From NCBI RefSeq assembly GCF_030812335.1, contig NZ_JAUSSN010000009.1:1-64000 (forward strand): a stretch of DNA of 64,000 nucleotides. Reading direction: 5' to 3'. The notes under the pieces are model-generated. The model made no database searches. It was not told the DNA's origin and saw nothing but the letters and a program-made list of their open reading frames with translations. The position numbers and the translations under genes are program-made. Every line of letters starts with the position of its first letter. The first letter of the stretch is position 1. Below are positions 29,956 through 38,205 of the stretch, piece after piece. The stretch comes from Pseudarthrobacter oxydans. GTDB taxonomy: Bacteria > Actinomycetota > Actinomycetes > Actinomycetales > Micrococcaceae.

Positions 29956-32943
29956 TCAGGCCAGGATTTCGGCGAGGAAGGCCGCCGTGTGGCTTTCCGT
30001 GGACTTGGCCACCTGTTCCGGGGTTCCGGAGGCGACAATCCGGCCGCCGCCGGACCCGCCGTCGGGGCCCAGGTCCACGATCCAGTCCGCGCTCTTGATG
30101 ACGTCGAGGTTGTGCTCGATCGTGATGACCGTGTTGCCCTTTTCCACGAGGCCCTGGAGGACCAGGAGGAGCTTCCGTATGTCCTCGAAGTGCAGGCCCG
30201 TGGTGGGTTCGTCCAGCACGTAGATGCTGCGCCCATTGGAGCGTTTCTGCAGCTCCGCCGCGAGCTTGACGCGCTGCGCCTCACCGCCGGAGAGCGTCGT
30301 GGCGGGCTGGCCCAGCCGGACGTAGCCGAGTCCGACGTCGACGAGGGTCCTGAGGTGCCGGGCGATCGGCGAGAAGGCTGCGAAGAACTCCGCGCCTTCC
30401 TCGATCGGCATGTTCAGGACATCGGCGATCGTTTTGCCCTTGTAGTGGACTTCCAGGGTTTCGCGGTTGTACCGGGCGCCGTGGCACACCTCGCAGGGCA
30501 CGTAGACGTCCGGCAGGAAGTTCATTTCGATCTTCAGCGTGCCGTCGCCGGAGCACGCCTCGCAGCGGCCGCCCTTGACGTTGAAGGAGAACCGGCCCGG
30601 CAGGTAGCCGCGGACTTTGGCTTCGGTGGTCTCGGCGAAGAGCTTGCGGATGTTGTCAAAGACACCCGTGTAGGTCGCCGGGTTGGACCGCGGGGTCCGG
30701 CCGATCGGGCTCTGGTCGACATGGACGACCTTGTCGAGGTGCTCCAGGCCCTGGATGGACTTGTGCCGCCCTGCCACCTGTTTGGCGCCGTTGAGCTTGT
30801 TGGCCAGGACCTTGTAGAGGATCTCGTTGACCAGGGTGGACTTGCCGGAGCCGCTGACGCCGGTCACCGCGGTGAACAGGCCCAGCGGGAAGGTGGCGTC
30901 CACGTTCAGGAGGTTGTTCTCCTTGGCGCCGACGACCTTGAGTTCGCGTTTCTTGTCGTACTTGCGGCGCTTCTTGGGGATTTCAATCCGTTTCCGGCCG
31001 GAGAGGTAGTCCCCGGTGAGTGATTCGGTGTTCTCGAGCAGCTCCTTGTAGGACCCGGAGTGGACCACCATGCCGCCGTGTTCGCCGGCTCCCGGTCCGA
31101 TGTCCACCACCCAGTCGGCCTCCTGGATGGTGTCCTCGTCGTGTTCCACCACGATCAGGGTGTTGCCGAGGTCCCGCAGCCGGGTAAGGGTTTCGATCAG
31201 GCGGCGGTTGTCCCGCTGGTGCAAGCCGATGGACGGCTCGTCCAGGACGTAGAGCACGCCCACTAGGCCGGAGCCGATCTGGGTGGCCAGCCGGATGCGC
31301 TGGGCTTCGCCGCCGGACAGGGTGCCGGACGGGCGCTCCAGGTTCAGGTACTCCAGGCCGACGTCGAGCAGGAACGTCAGGCGGGCCTGGATCTCCTTGA
31401 GGACCTGGTTCGCGATCTGGGCTTCGCGGCCGGTGAGGACGAGGTTGTCCAGGAAGTGGGCGCATTCGCGCATCGGCATTGCCGCGACCGCGGCAATGGA
31501 CTTGCCGTTGATCAGCACCGAGAGCGACGCCGGGTTCAGGCGCGCGCCGTTGCAGACCGGGCACGGGATCTGCCGCATGTATTCCTCGTACCGGTCGCGG
31601 GCCGAGTCCGAGTCCGTTTCGAGGTGCTTGCGGTGGACGTACTGGATGACGCCCTCGAAGCCGGTGCTGTATTTGCGTTCCCGGCCGAAGCGGTTGCGGT
31701 ACTGCACAACGACTTTGTGGTCCTTGCCGTGCAGGACGGTCTGGCGGGCGTCCTCGGAGAGCTTGTCCCACGGGGTAGTCATCGAGAAACCGAGTTCCTT
31801 GGCGAGGCCGCCGAGGAGGCGGTTCCAGTACTCGGTCGTGGCGGTGCCGAGGGACCATGGGGCGATGGCCCCTTCCGCGAGGGACAGTTCCCCGTTCGGG
31901 ATGATGAGTTCCTCATCGACTTCCAGCTTCGTGCCGATGCCGCTGCAGGCCGGGCAGGCGCCGAAGGGGTTGTTGAAGGAGAACGAGCGGGGCTCGATCT
32001 CGTCGATCGCGAGGGGGTGTTCGTTGGGGCAGGCGAGGTGTTCGGAGAACGCCCTGATCCGCTCCGGGTCGTCAGCTTCAAGGTCGACGAATTCGGCCAG
32101 GATCCGCCCCTCGGCCAGGCCGAGCGCGGTTTCCACCGAGTCGGTGAGCCGCTGCCTGATGCCCTCCTTGACGACGAGGCGGTCCACGACCACTTCGATG
32201 GTGTGCTTGAACTGCTTGCCCAGCTTGGGGGGATCGCTCAGCTGAATGAGCTTGTCATCGACCCGCGCCCGCGAGTAGCCCTTCGCGGTGAGTTCCTTGA
32301 ACAGTTCGACGAATTCGCCCTTGCGGCCGCGGACCACCGGTGCCAGGACCTGGAAGCGGGTGCCCTCCGGCAGTTCCAGCAGCTGGTCGACGATCTGCTG
32401 CGGGGTCTGCTTCGCGACGAGCTCCCCGCAGACGGGGCAGTACGGACGGCCGACACGGGCCCACAACAGGCGCATGTAGTCGTAAATCTCGGTGATCGTG
32501 CCCACAGTGGAGCGGGGGTTCTTGCTGGTGGACTTCTGGTCGATGGACACCGCGGGCGAGAGGCCCTCGATGAAGTCGACGTCGGGCTTGTCCACCTGGC
32601 CCAGGAACTGCCGGGCGTAGGCGGACAGGGATTCAACGTACCGGCGCTGGCCCTCGGCGAAGATCGTGTCGAAGGCCAGGGACGACTTGCCCGAACCGGA
32701 GAGCCCGGTGAAGACGATCATGGAGTCGCGGGGCAGGTCCAGGTCGACGTTGCGCAGGTTGTGCTCACGCGCTCCCTTGACAATGAGCCGGGACATGTCC
32801 GGGCGTTTCACCGCGGGGCGGGAATCCTCCGCGCGGCCCGGTTTGACCGGACTCAGCGGAGCGGCGTCCAGCGGAACTGGGCTCTCCTGAACTGCGGAGG
32901 GCGGGGAATCAACGGCTGGATCTTCAGCTACGGCTTTAGGCAC
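29956..32943 (-). CDS. uvrA: Excinuclease ABC subunit A
   Basis: Damage-recognition ATPase of nucleotide excision repair, 995 residues. It has two ABC ATPase modules ([14 protein letters not shown] and [15 protein letters not shown]), the zinc-binding pairs CPVC, CPAC, CEAC and CEVC, and signature LSGGEAQR twice. The start is GTG at 32943, which adds about 49 residues before the usual [16 protein letters not shown]; an ATG at 32796 is the alternative. The GTG is favoured because a TAGCAT -10 box ends seven bases before it. A LexA-like palindrome lies at the promoter. Confidence 0.95.
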   Translation of the reverse strand: MPKAVAEDPAVDSPPSAVQESPVPLDAAPLSPVKPGRAEDSRPAVKRPDMSRLIVKGAREHNLRNVDLDLPRDSMIVFTGLSGSGKSSLAFDTIFAEGQRRYVESLSAYARQFLGQVDKPDVDFIEGLSPAVSIDQKSTSKNPRSTVGTITEIYDYMRLLWARVGRPYCPVCGELVAKQTPQQIVDQLLELPEGTRFQVLAPVVRGRKGEFVELFKELTAKGYSRARVDDKLIQLSDPPKLGKQFKHTIEVVVDRLVVKEGIRQRLTDSVETALGLAEGRILAEFVDLEADDPERIRAFSEHLACPNEHPLAIDEIEPRSFSFNNPFGACPACSGIGTKLEVDEELIIPNGELSLAEGAIAPWSLGTATTEYWNRLLGGLAKELGFSMTTPWDKLSEDARQTVLHGKDHKVVVQYRNRFGRERKYSTGFEGVIQYVHRKHLETDSDSARDRYEEYMRQIPCPVCNGARLNPASLSVLINGKSIAAVAAMPMRECAHFLDNLVLTGREAQIANQVLKEIQARLTFLLDVGLEYLNLERPSGTLSGGEAQRIRLATQIGSGLVGVLYVLDEPSIGLHQRDNRRLIETLTRLRDLGNTLIVVEHDEDTIQEADWVVDIGPGAGEHGGMVVHSGSYKELLENTESLTGDYLSGRKRIEIPKKRRKYDKKRELKVVGAKENNLLNVDATFPLGLFTAVTGVSGSGKSTLVNEILYKVLANKLNGAKQVAGRHKSIQGLEHLDKVVHVDQSPIGRTPRSNPATYTGVFDNIRKLFAETTEAKVRGYLPGRFSFNVKGGRCEACSGDGTLKIEMNFLPDVYVPCEVCHGARYNRETLEVHYKGKTIADVLNMPIEEGAEFFAAFSPIARHLRTLVDVGLGYVRLGQPATTLSGGEAQRVKLAAELQKRSNGRSIYVLDEPTTGLHFEDIRKLLLVLQGLVEKGNTVITIEHNLDVIKSADWIVDLGPDGGSGGGRIVASGTPEQVAKSTESHTAAFLAEILA

Positions 32944-32950
32944 GCTACCA

Positions 32951-32973
32951 ATGCTAATCGAAAACTTCTTCGA
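32951..32973 (-). promoter_or_regulatory. uvrA promoter with a LexA-like (SOS) palindrome
   Basis: On the minus strand TCGAA-N6-TTCGA (32958-32973) is a perfect inverted repeat, immediately upstream of the -10 hexamer TAGCAT (32951-32956). The actinobacterial SOS box is TCGAAC-N4-GTTCGA, so the outer five bases on each side match and the innermost pair differs. The position would block RNA polymerase. LexA binding is inference. Confidence 0.6.
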
Positions 32974-33032
32974 ATTTCCATTTCGGGCCGCGCCGCCGGG
33001 CGGGTCAGGCCGCCTGCTGTGTTAAAGGTGCG

Positions 33033-33425
33033 CTACTCGCGGTCATAGGCGGCGGCGAGCAGCTGCACAGCCTCGGCGAAGCTGGCGCCCTGGGCTTTTG
33101 CTGCGGCGGCGAACTCGGCGGCGGCCTCGGAGAGCGAGCTCCAGGCCTCGTCCCGGGCGCACACCACCGTACCGTTCCGGCCCCTGGTCAGCACGACCCC
33201 GGCCGCCTCCAGTTCCTTGTAGGCACGGGCCACGGTATGCGGCGCGACGCCCAGTTCGCCGGCCAGGCTCCGGACGGCAGGAAGCTTGGTCCCGGGCGCC
33301 AGGGTGCCGTTGTCCGCCCGTTCAATAATGTTGAGCCGGAGCTGTTCGAACAGCGGGACGGAGCTGCCCGGGTTGGGCCGCCAGGCACCGGGGAACGGTG
33401 TGATGGACGTCCCGGTGGGGGTCAC
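33033..33425 (-). CDS. GntR-family regulator (YtrA-like)
   Basis: A 130-residue protein with an N-terminal winged helix-turn-helix (PLFEQLRLNIIERADNGTLAPGTKLPAVRSLAGELGVAPHTVARAYKELEAAGVV region) and only a short helical tail, the architecture of YtrA-type GntR regulators, which commonly control ABC transporters. It overlaps the preceding ABC gene by four bases (GTGA) and ends that operon. An inverted repeat at the operon promoter is a candidate binding site. Confidence 0.87.
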   Translation of the reverse strand: MTPTGTSITPFPGAWRPNPGSSVPLFEQLRLNIIERADNGTLAPGTKLPAVRSLAGELGVAPHTVARAYKELEAAGVVLTRGRNGTVVCARDEAWSSLSEAAAEFAAAAKAQGASFAEAVQLLAAAYDRE

Positions 33426-35443
33426 TGTCCCGGCTCCTGGGTGGGGGTGCGGTGTTCGCGGCGGGCGAACTGCGCCTCGTACAGATTCAGGTACAGCCCG
33501 CCCCTGGCCATGAGTTGCCGGTGGGTGCCCTGTTCAACGATCTGTCCTTGGTCCATGACGAGAATTAGATCAGCGTCCCGGACGGTGGACAAGCGGTGGG
33601 CAATCACGAAGCTGGTGCGTCCCTGCCGGAGCCGCCGCATGGCCTGCCGGATCTGCGCCTCGGTGCGGCTGTCCACGGAGCTGGTGGCCTCGTCGAGGAC
33701 CAGGATGCTGCGCCCGGCCAATTGTGCCCTGGCCATCGAGATCAGCTGCCGCTGGCCGCGGCTCAGCGAGTCGCCGTCGTTGCCGAGCATCGTGGCGTAG
33801 CCGCCGGGCAGGGCCCGGACGAACTGGTCCACGTGGCTGGCCCGCGCCGCGGCCACGATGTCGGCGTCGTCCGCGCCGGGGCGGCCGTACTCGATGTTGT
33901 CCCGGATGGTGCCGGTGAACAGCCACGTGTCCTGCAGCACCGTGCCGAAATTTGCCCGCAGTTCATCCCGCGGGAGCGCGGCGATGTCCGCCCCGTCGAC
34001 CGTGATCCGGCCGGAATCCAGTTCGTAGAACCGCATGAGGAGGTTCACCACAGTCGTCTTGCCGGCGCCGGTGTGCCCCACGATCGCCACGGTCTGCCCC
34101 GGCTCCACGGCGAAGGACAGGTCCCGGACCACGGGCGAGCCGGGGCGGTAGCCGAAGGTGACACGCTCAAACGTGACCCGGCCGGCGGCCCCGGACGCCG
34201 GCACCCCGGTGCCGGCCGGCCCGACGGCGGAGGCCCCCGCCATTCCCGCCGCTGAGGTCCCCGCCGCCGGACGCGGAGCAGGTTCCGGCGGGATCTCCGG
34301 TGCGTCGAGGAGCTCAAAGACCCGCCCGGCCGACACGAGGCAGGACTGCATGAGCGTCAGCATTCCGCCGATCTGCCCCATCGGCTGGCTGAAGAGCCGG
34401 CTGAACTGGAAGAAGGCCTGAAGGCCGCCGATGGTCAGGGCGCCGGACAGGACCTGGAGCGCGCCGACGACGGCGACCGCGACGTAGTTGAGGTTGGACA
34501 CCAGGACCATAAGGGGCTGCACGGCGCCGGACACGTACTGGGCGCGGGCACTGGCGCGGCACAGCTTGTCGTTGCCGTCCTTGAAGCTGGCCGCGGCCGC
34601 CTCCTGCCGTCCGAAGGCCTTGAGGACCTCGTGGCCGGTGAAGAACTCCTCCAGCTGTGCGTTCAGCTCGCCCGTGCTCCCCCACTGCTCGGTGAAGTGC
34701 GCCTGGGATTTCCGGGCCACCAGGACGGTGAGGAGGGTGGACACCGGGACGGAGACCAGCGCGATCATGGCCAGGACCGGGGAGAGCCACAGCATCATGG
34801 CCAGGGCCCCGGAGAGCATCAGCAGCGACAGGATCAGCTGGTTGAGGAGCTGGTTGAGGGCCTGGGCGATGTTGTCGACGTCGTTCGTGGCGCGGCTCAG
34901 CACGTCCCCGCGGTGTTGCTCGTCGAAATGGCTGGACGGCAGGACGTGGAGTTTCTCCTCGACCGAGGCTCTCAGCCCGTAGCCCAGCCGCTGCACGGCC
35001 ACGGCCGTCAGAGTTCCCTGGATCCAGCTGAAGACGGAAGCCCCCAGATACATGACGGACACCGTTGCCAGCAGGGCGCCCAGTTTCCCCTGGTCGAAGG
35101 ATCCGCCGACCACACCCTCGACGACGACGTCGGTGGCGTCGCCCAGGATTTTTGGCGCCGCCACATTGAGCACCACAAAGGCGCAGGTGGCGGCGATGAC
35201 GCCGACCATCCGCCACTTCGATGGCCGCAGCAGCCCGAGCAGCCGTCCGGCCGTGCGCCAGCGGAACCGGCCGCCTGTCCCGGCGTCCTCAGGGGACACG
35301 ACCGGGAGGGATGTGCTGCCGCCGCCGGAGGGCGGGTCCACCAGGGTCGAGTCCCCCAGCGTCGCGTCCTCCAGGGGCTGATCCCGGGTGCCACGGGCGG
35401 CGGGTGCGTCGGTCCGGGCGTCGAGCGCCGGTTCACGGGTCAC
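33422..35443 (-). CDS. ABC transporter, fused permease/ATP-binding subunit
   Basis: A 673-residue half-transporter exporter: a hydrophilic N-terminus of about 75 residues, a six-helix membrane domain, and an ATPase with Walker A GHTGAGKTT, signature LSRGQRQL and Walker B ILVLDEATSSVD. A Pro/Ala-rich linker of about 40 residues (APRPAAGTSAAGMAG region) precedes the ATPase. The GTG at 35443 overlaps the stop of the partner gene by four bases, which fixes the start; the frame extends much further upstream only as a shadow. It should form a heterodimer with the next gene. Confidence 0.9.
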   Translation of the reverse strand: MTREPALDARTDAPAARGTRDQPLEDATLGDSTLVDPPSGGGSTSLPVVSPEDAGTGGRFRWRTAGRLLGLLRPSKWRMVGVIAATCAFVVLNVAAPKILGDATDVVVEGVVGGSFDQGKLGALLATVSVMYLGASVFSWIQGTLTAVAVQRLGYGLRASVEEKLHVLPSSHFDEQHRGDVLSRATNDVDNIAQALNQLLNQLILSLLMLSGALAMMLWLSPVLAMIALVSVPVSTLLTVLVARKSQAHFTEQWGSTGELNAQLEEFFTGHEVLKAFGRQEAAAASFKDGNDKLCRASARAQYVSGAVQPLMVLVSNLNYVAVAVVGALQVLSGALTIGGLQAFFQFSRLFSQPMGQIGGMLTLMQSCLVSAGRVFELLDAPEIPPEPAPRPAAGTSAAGMAGASAVGPAGTGVPASGAAGRVTFERVTFGYRPGSPVVRDLSFAVEPGQTVAIVGHTGAGKTTVVNLLMRFYELDSGRITVDGADIAALPRDELRANFGTVLQDTWLFTGTIRDNIEYGRPGADDADIVAAARASHVDQFVRALPGGYATMLGNDGDSLSRGQRQLISMARAQLAGRSILVLDEATSSVDSRTEAQIRQAMRRLRQGRTSFVIAHRLSTVRDADLILVMDQGQIVEQGTHRQLMARGGLYLNLYEAQFARREHRTPTQEPGQ

Positions 35444-37167
35444 AGGGTTTCCTCCAGCACCAGTTGCGACGCTGCGATCTCCCGGTAGCTCGGCGAGGAC
35501 TCCATCAGCTGGTGATGTGTTCCCTGCGCCACGACCCGGCCGTCTTCGAGGACCAGGATCAGTCCGGCGTCCACGATCGTGGCGACCCGTTCGGCCACGA
35601 TCAGCACGGTGGCCGTGTGCAGCAGCGGGGCCATCGCCTCGCGGAGCCGGTAGTCGGTGCCGTAGTCCAGCGCCGAAAAGCTGTCGTCGAACACGTACAC
35701 GGGAGCCCGGCGCAGGAGCGCGCGCGCGATGCACAGCCGCTGCCGCTGACCGCCGGAAAAATTCGTGCCGCCCTGGCTCACCGGTGACTCCAGGCCCAGC
35801 GGCAGCTCCCGGACGAACTCCGCGGCCTGCGCGGCGTCCAGCACCTGCCAGAGATCCTTGTCCGTCGCAGCGGGTGCCGCCATCCTCAGGTTCCCGGCGA
35901 GCGTTCCGGAGAACAAATACGAGTGCTGGGGAACGACGGCGACCAGGCTCCGCAGCGCCGCCAGGGGCAGGCCGCGGACATCGCAACCGCCGATGCTGAT
36001 GTGCCCGCCAGTGGCCTCCAGGAACCTGGGCAGCAGGTTCAGCAGGGTGGTCTTGCCGCTCCCGGTGGCGCCGATGACCGCCGTCACGGCCCCGGGAGCA
36101 GCCGTGAAGCTGATGCCGTCCAGGACCGGGGCCTCGGCTCCGGGGTACGCGAAGGACACGTCGCTGAACTCCACGGCATTGCCCTCGGGCGCCGACCCGC
36201 CCGGGCCGTCCGTGATCGCCGGCGCCGTGTCCAGCACCGCCTGGATCCGTTCGGCGCAGGCAGCCGCGCGGGGCGCCGTCATAAAGACGTACATCGCCAT
36301 CATGATCGCGATCAGGATCTGCAGGATATAGGCGATGAACGCCGTCAGCGCGCCCAGCCGCATGTCGCCGGACTGGATCCGGTGCCCGCCGAACCAGACC
36401 ACACCGACCGAGGACAGATTGACCACGAACATGATCAGCGGCATCATTCCCGCGACGAGCAGCGCCGAACGCAGGTTGTTCCGGGTCAGGTCCCGGTTGG
36501 CCCCGTCGAAGCGCCTCATCTCATGCCCCTGGCGGACAAAGCCCCGGATGACGTTGGCGCCGATGATCTGCTCCCGCAGCACCCGGCTGATCCGGTCGAT
36601 GAGTTCCTGGCCCTGGCGGTAGAGCGGGACCAGGCGGCGCACGATCAGGACCATAATGACCGCGAGCACCGGAATGACCGCGACGACGATGCCGGACAGG
36701 GCGATGTCCTGGTGCACGGCCAGCACGATGCCGCCGATGAAGATGGCGGGCGCCGCGACCAGCATCGTGAACACGAGGACCATGAGGTTCTGGATCTGCG
36801 CGACGTCGTTGGTGGCCCTGGTGACCAGGCTGGCGGCGCCGAACGCGCCGACTTCCTGGGAGGACATGGACTGCACCTTGGCAAACAGTTCTTCGCGCAG
36901 TTTCCGGCCGAGCTCCATCGCCACGACAGCGCCGAGATACCCGGCCGCGATCGCCGCCGCCACCTGCACACAGGCGATCGCGGCCATCCAGGAACCCAGG
37001 TTCAGGATCTCCGGGATGTCGCCGCCGACGATCCCGTCGTCAATGATGGCCGCGTTGAGGGTGGGTAGGAGAAGGTTCGCGGTGGTCTGCACAAGCTGCA
37101 GGACCACGATGGCCAGCACGGTCCCCTTGTGGGCGGCCAGCAGCCGGCCCGTCAGACCAATAAGCAC
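35440..37167 (-). CDS. ABC transporter, fused permease/ATP-binding subunit
   Basis: A 575-residue half-transporter and first gene of the ABC-ABC-GntR operon. The N-terminal membrane domain starts with LIGLTGRLLAAHKGTVLAIVVLQ; the ATPase has Walker A GATGSGKTTLLN, signature FSGGQRQR and a Walker B VYVFDDSFSALD in which the catalytic Glu after the Walker B Asp is replaced by Asp-Ser. This degenerate site is typical of one half of heterodimeric exporters such as BmrCD/TM287-288. GTG start with GGAGG upstream. Substrate unknown; lipids, drugs or peptides are possible. Confidence 0.9.
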   Translation of the reverse strand: MLIGLTGRLLAAHKGTVLAIVVLQLVQTTANLLLPTLNAAIIDDGIVGGDIPEILNLGSWMAAIACVQVAAAIAAGYLGAVVAMELGRKLREELFAKVQSMSSQEVGAFGAASLVTRATNDVAQIQNLMVLVFTMLVAAPAIFIGGIVLAVHQDIALSGIVVAVIPVLAVIMVLIVRRLVPLYRQGQELIDRISRVLREQIIGANVIRGFVRQGHEMRRFDGANRDLTRNNLRSALLVAGMMPLIMFVVNLSSVGVVWFGGHRIQSGDMRLGALTAFIAYILQILIAIMMAMYVFMTAPRAAACAERIQAVLDTAPAITDGPGGSAPEGNAVEFSDVSFAYPGAEAPVLDGISFTAAPGAVTAVIGATGSGKTTLLNLLPRFLEATGGHISIGGCDVRGLPLAALRSLVAVVPQHSYLFSGTLAGNLRMAAPAATDKDLWQVLDAAQAAEFVRELPLGLESPVSQGGTNFSGGQRQRLCIARALLRRAPVYVFDDSFSALDYGTDYRLREAMAPLLHTATVLIVAERVATIVDAGLILVLEDGRVVAQGTHHQLMESSPSYREIAASQLVLEETL

Positions 37168-37237
37168 CGAACCTCCATCGCTACGTCAGGGCACGGATCG
37201 GGATCGACCAAGGCAGCCGCCCCCACGCTGCCTCGAC

Positions 37238-37262
37238 ATTGTAAGCACTCTCACACAGTGCT
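37238..37262 (-). promoter_or_regulatory. Promoter and candidate GntR operator of the ABC exporter operon
   Basis: On the minus strand, TACAAT at 37238-37243 resembles a -10 box. Directly upstream is AGCACT-N7-AGTGCT (37244-37262), a perfect six-base inverted repeat. The operon ends with a YtrA-like GntR gene, so autoregulation through this repeat is plausible. A GGCAGC/GCTGCC stem lies downstream in the leader. Confidence 0.5.
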
Positions 37263-37314
37263 CCGTTGTCATACGCTGTCCGGCCTGCCTGCCGGTCCGG
37301 AACCCGGCTGCGGA

Positions 37315-38094
37315 TCAGGCCCGCTTCCGGGCCACGGCGAAGATCCGCCGGAACGGGAACACGGTGCCGTGCGGCCCGGCCGGGTAGGCCTCCGCCAGCA
37401 ACGCCGAGTATTCGGCTTCGAACTCACGGGCGTCCGCGGCGGACAGCGCCGCGAGCACGGGCCGGAGTCCCGTGCCGCGGACCCACTCCAGGACGGGGTT
37501 CGCGCCCGGGAGGAGCTGGAAGTACGTCGTCTCCCACGCGTCCGCGTCGCACCCGGCGTCGAGCATGATGGCCAGATAGTCGTCCGGCTCGCCCACAACG
37601 TCATCGTGGCGCAGCACCCCGGCGAGCCGTCCCGCCCACGCCGCGGACTCCGCCAGCCCGCGCATCAGCGTGTGCGAGGGCGAATTGAAGTTCCCGGGGA
37701 CCTGCAGCGCGAACCAGGCGCCGGGGCGGAGCGCCGCGAGCCAGCCGGGCAGCATGTCCCGGTGGCCCGGAACCCACTGCAGCGCGGCGTTGGTGACGAC
37801 GACGTCCGTGTCCGCGGCGGGCATCCAGCCGGCGATGTCCGCCTCGCCGAAGGACAAATTGGGCAGCCGCTCCGCTAGGCCGGCAGCCTGGGCCAGCATT
37901 TCCGCCGAGGAGTCCAGGCCGGAGACCCGGGCCAGGGGCCAGCGCTCGGCGAGGGTGGCTGTCAGGTTCCCGGGACCGCAGCCGAGGTCGACGACGGAAC
38001 GTGGCGCGTCCGCATGGACCCGGGCGGTCAGATCAAAGTACGGCCTGTCCCGGTAGTCCCCGAACTGCACGTACTTGGCGGGATCCCATTTCAC
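37315..38094 (-). CDS. tam: Trans-aconitate 2-methyltransferase
   Basis: SAM-dependent methyltransferase that esterifies trans-aconitate, a spontaneous by-product of aconitase chemistry. The 259-residue protein has the tam opening MKWDPAKYVQFGDYRDRPYFDL, the SAM motif VVDLGCGPGNLT, and the family segment ETTYFQLLPGANPVLEWVRGTGLRPVL. Start is GTG at 38094 with a strong GGAGGA site. It stands alone between the ABC exporter operon and a divergent helicase gene. Confidence 0.9.
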   Translation of the reverse strand: MKWDPAKYVQFGDYRDRPYFDLTARVHADAPRSVVDLGCGPGNLTATLAERWPLARVSGLDSSAEMLAQAAGLAERLPNLSFGEADIAGWMPAADTDVVVTNAALQWVPGHRDMLPGWLAALRPGAWFALQVPGNFNSPSHTLMRGLAESAAWAGRLAGVLRHDDVVGEPDDYLAIMLDAGCDADAWETTYFQLLPGANPVLEWVRGTGLRPVLAALSAADAREFEAEYSALLAEAYPAGPHGTVFPFRRIFAVARKRA

Positions 38095-38191
38095 TGCTTC
38101 CTCCAGTCACCGGCGAACGACGCGACCTCCGAAGCCTAACCCCGGCCGGAACGGCCGCCTAGGAGGCGCGCGACCCTAGCGCACCGGCCAC

Positions 38192-38197
38192 TAAGCT
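38192..38197 (+). promoter_or_regulatory. Probable -10 element of the helicase gene
   Basis: TAAGCT ends eight bases before the ATG at 38206. The interval lacks a ribosome-binding site, so the mRNA is probably leaderless or nearly so. Confidence 0.45.
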
Positions 38198-38205
38198 GGT
38201 GAGCA

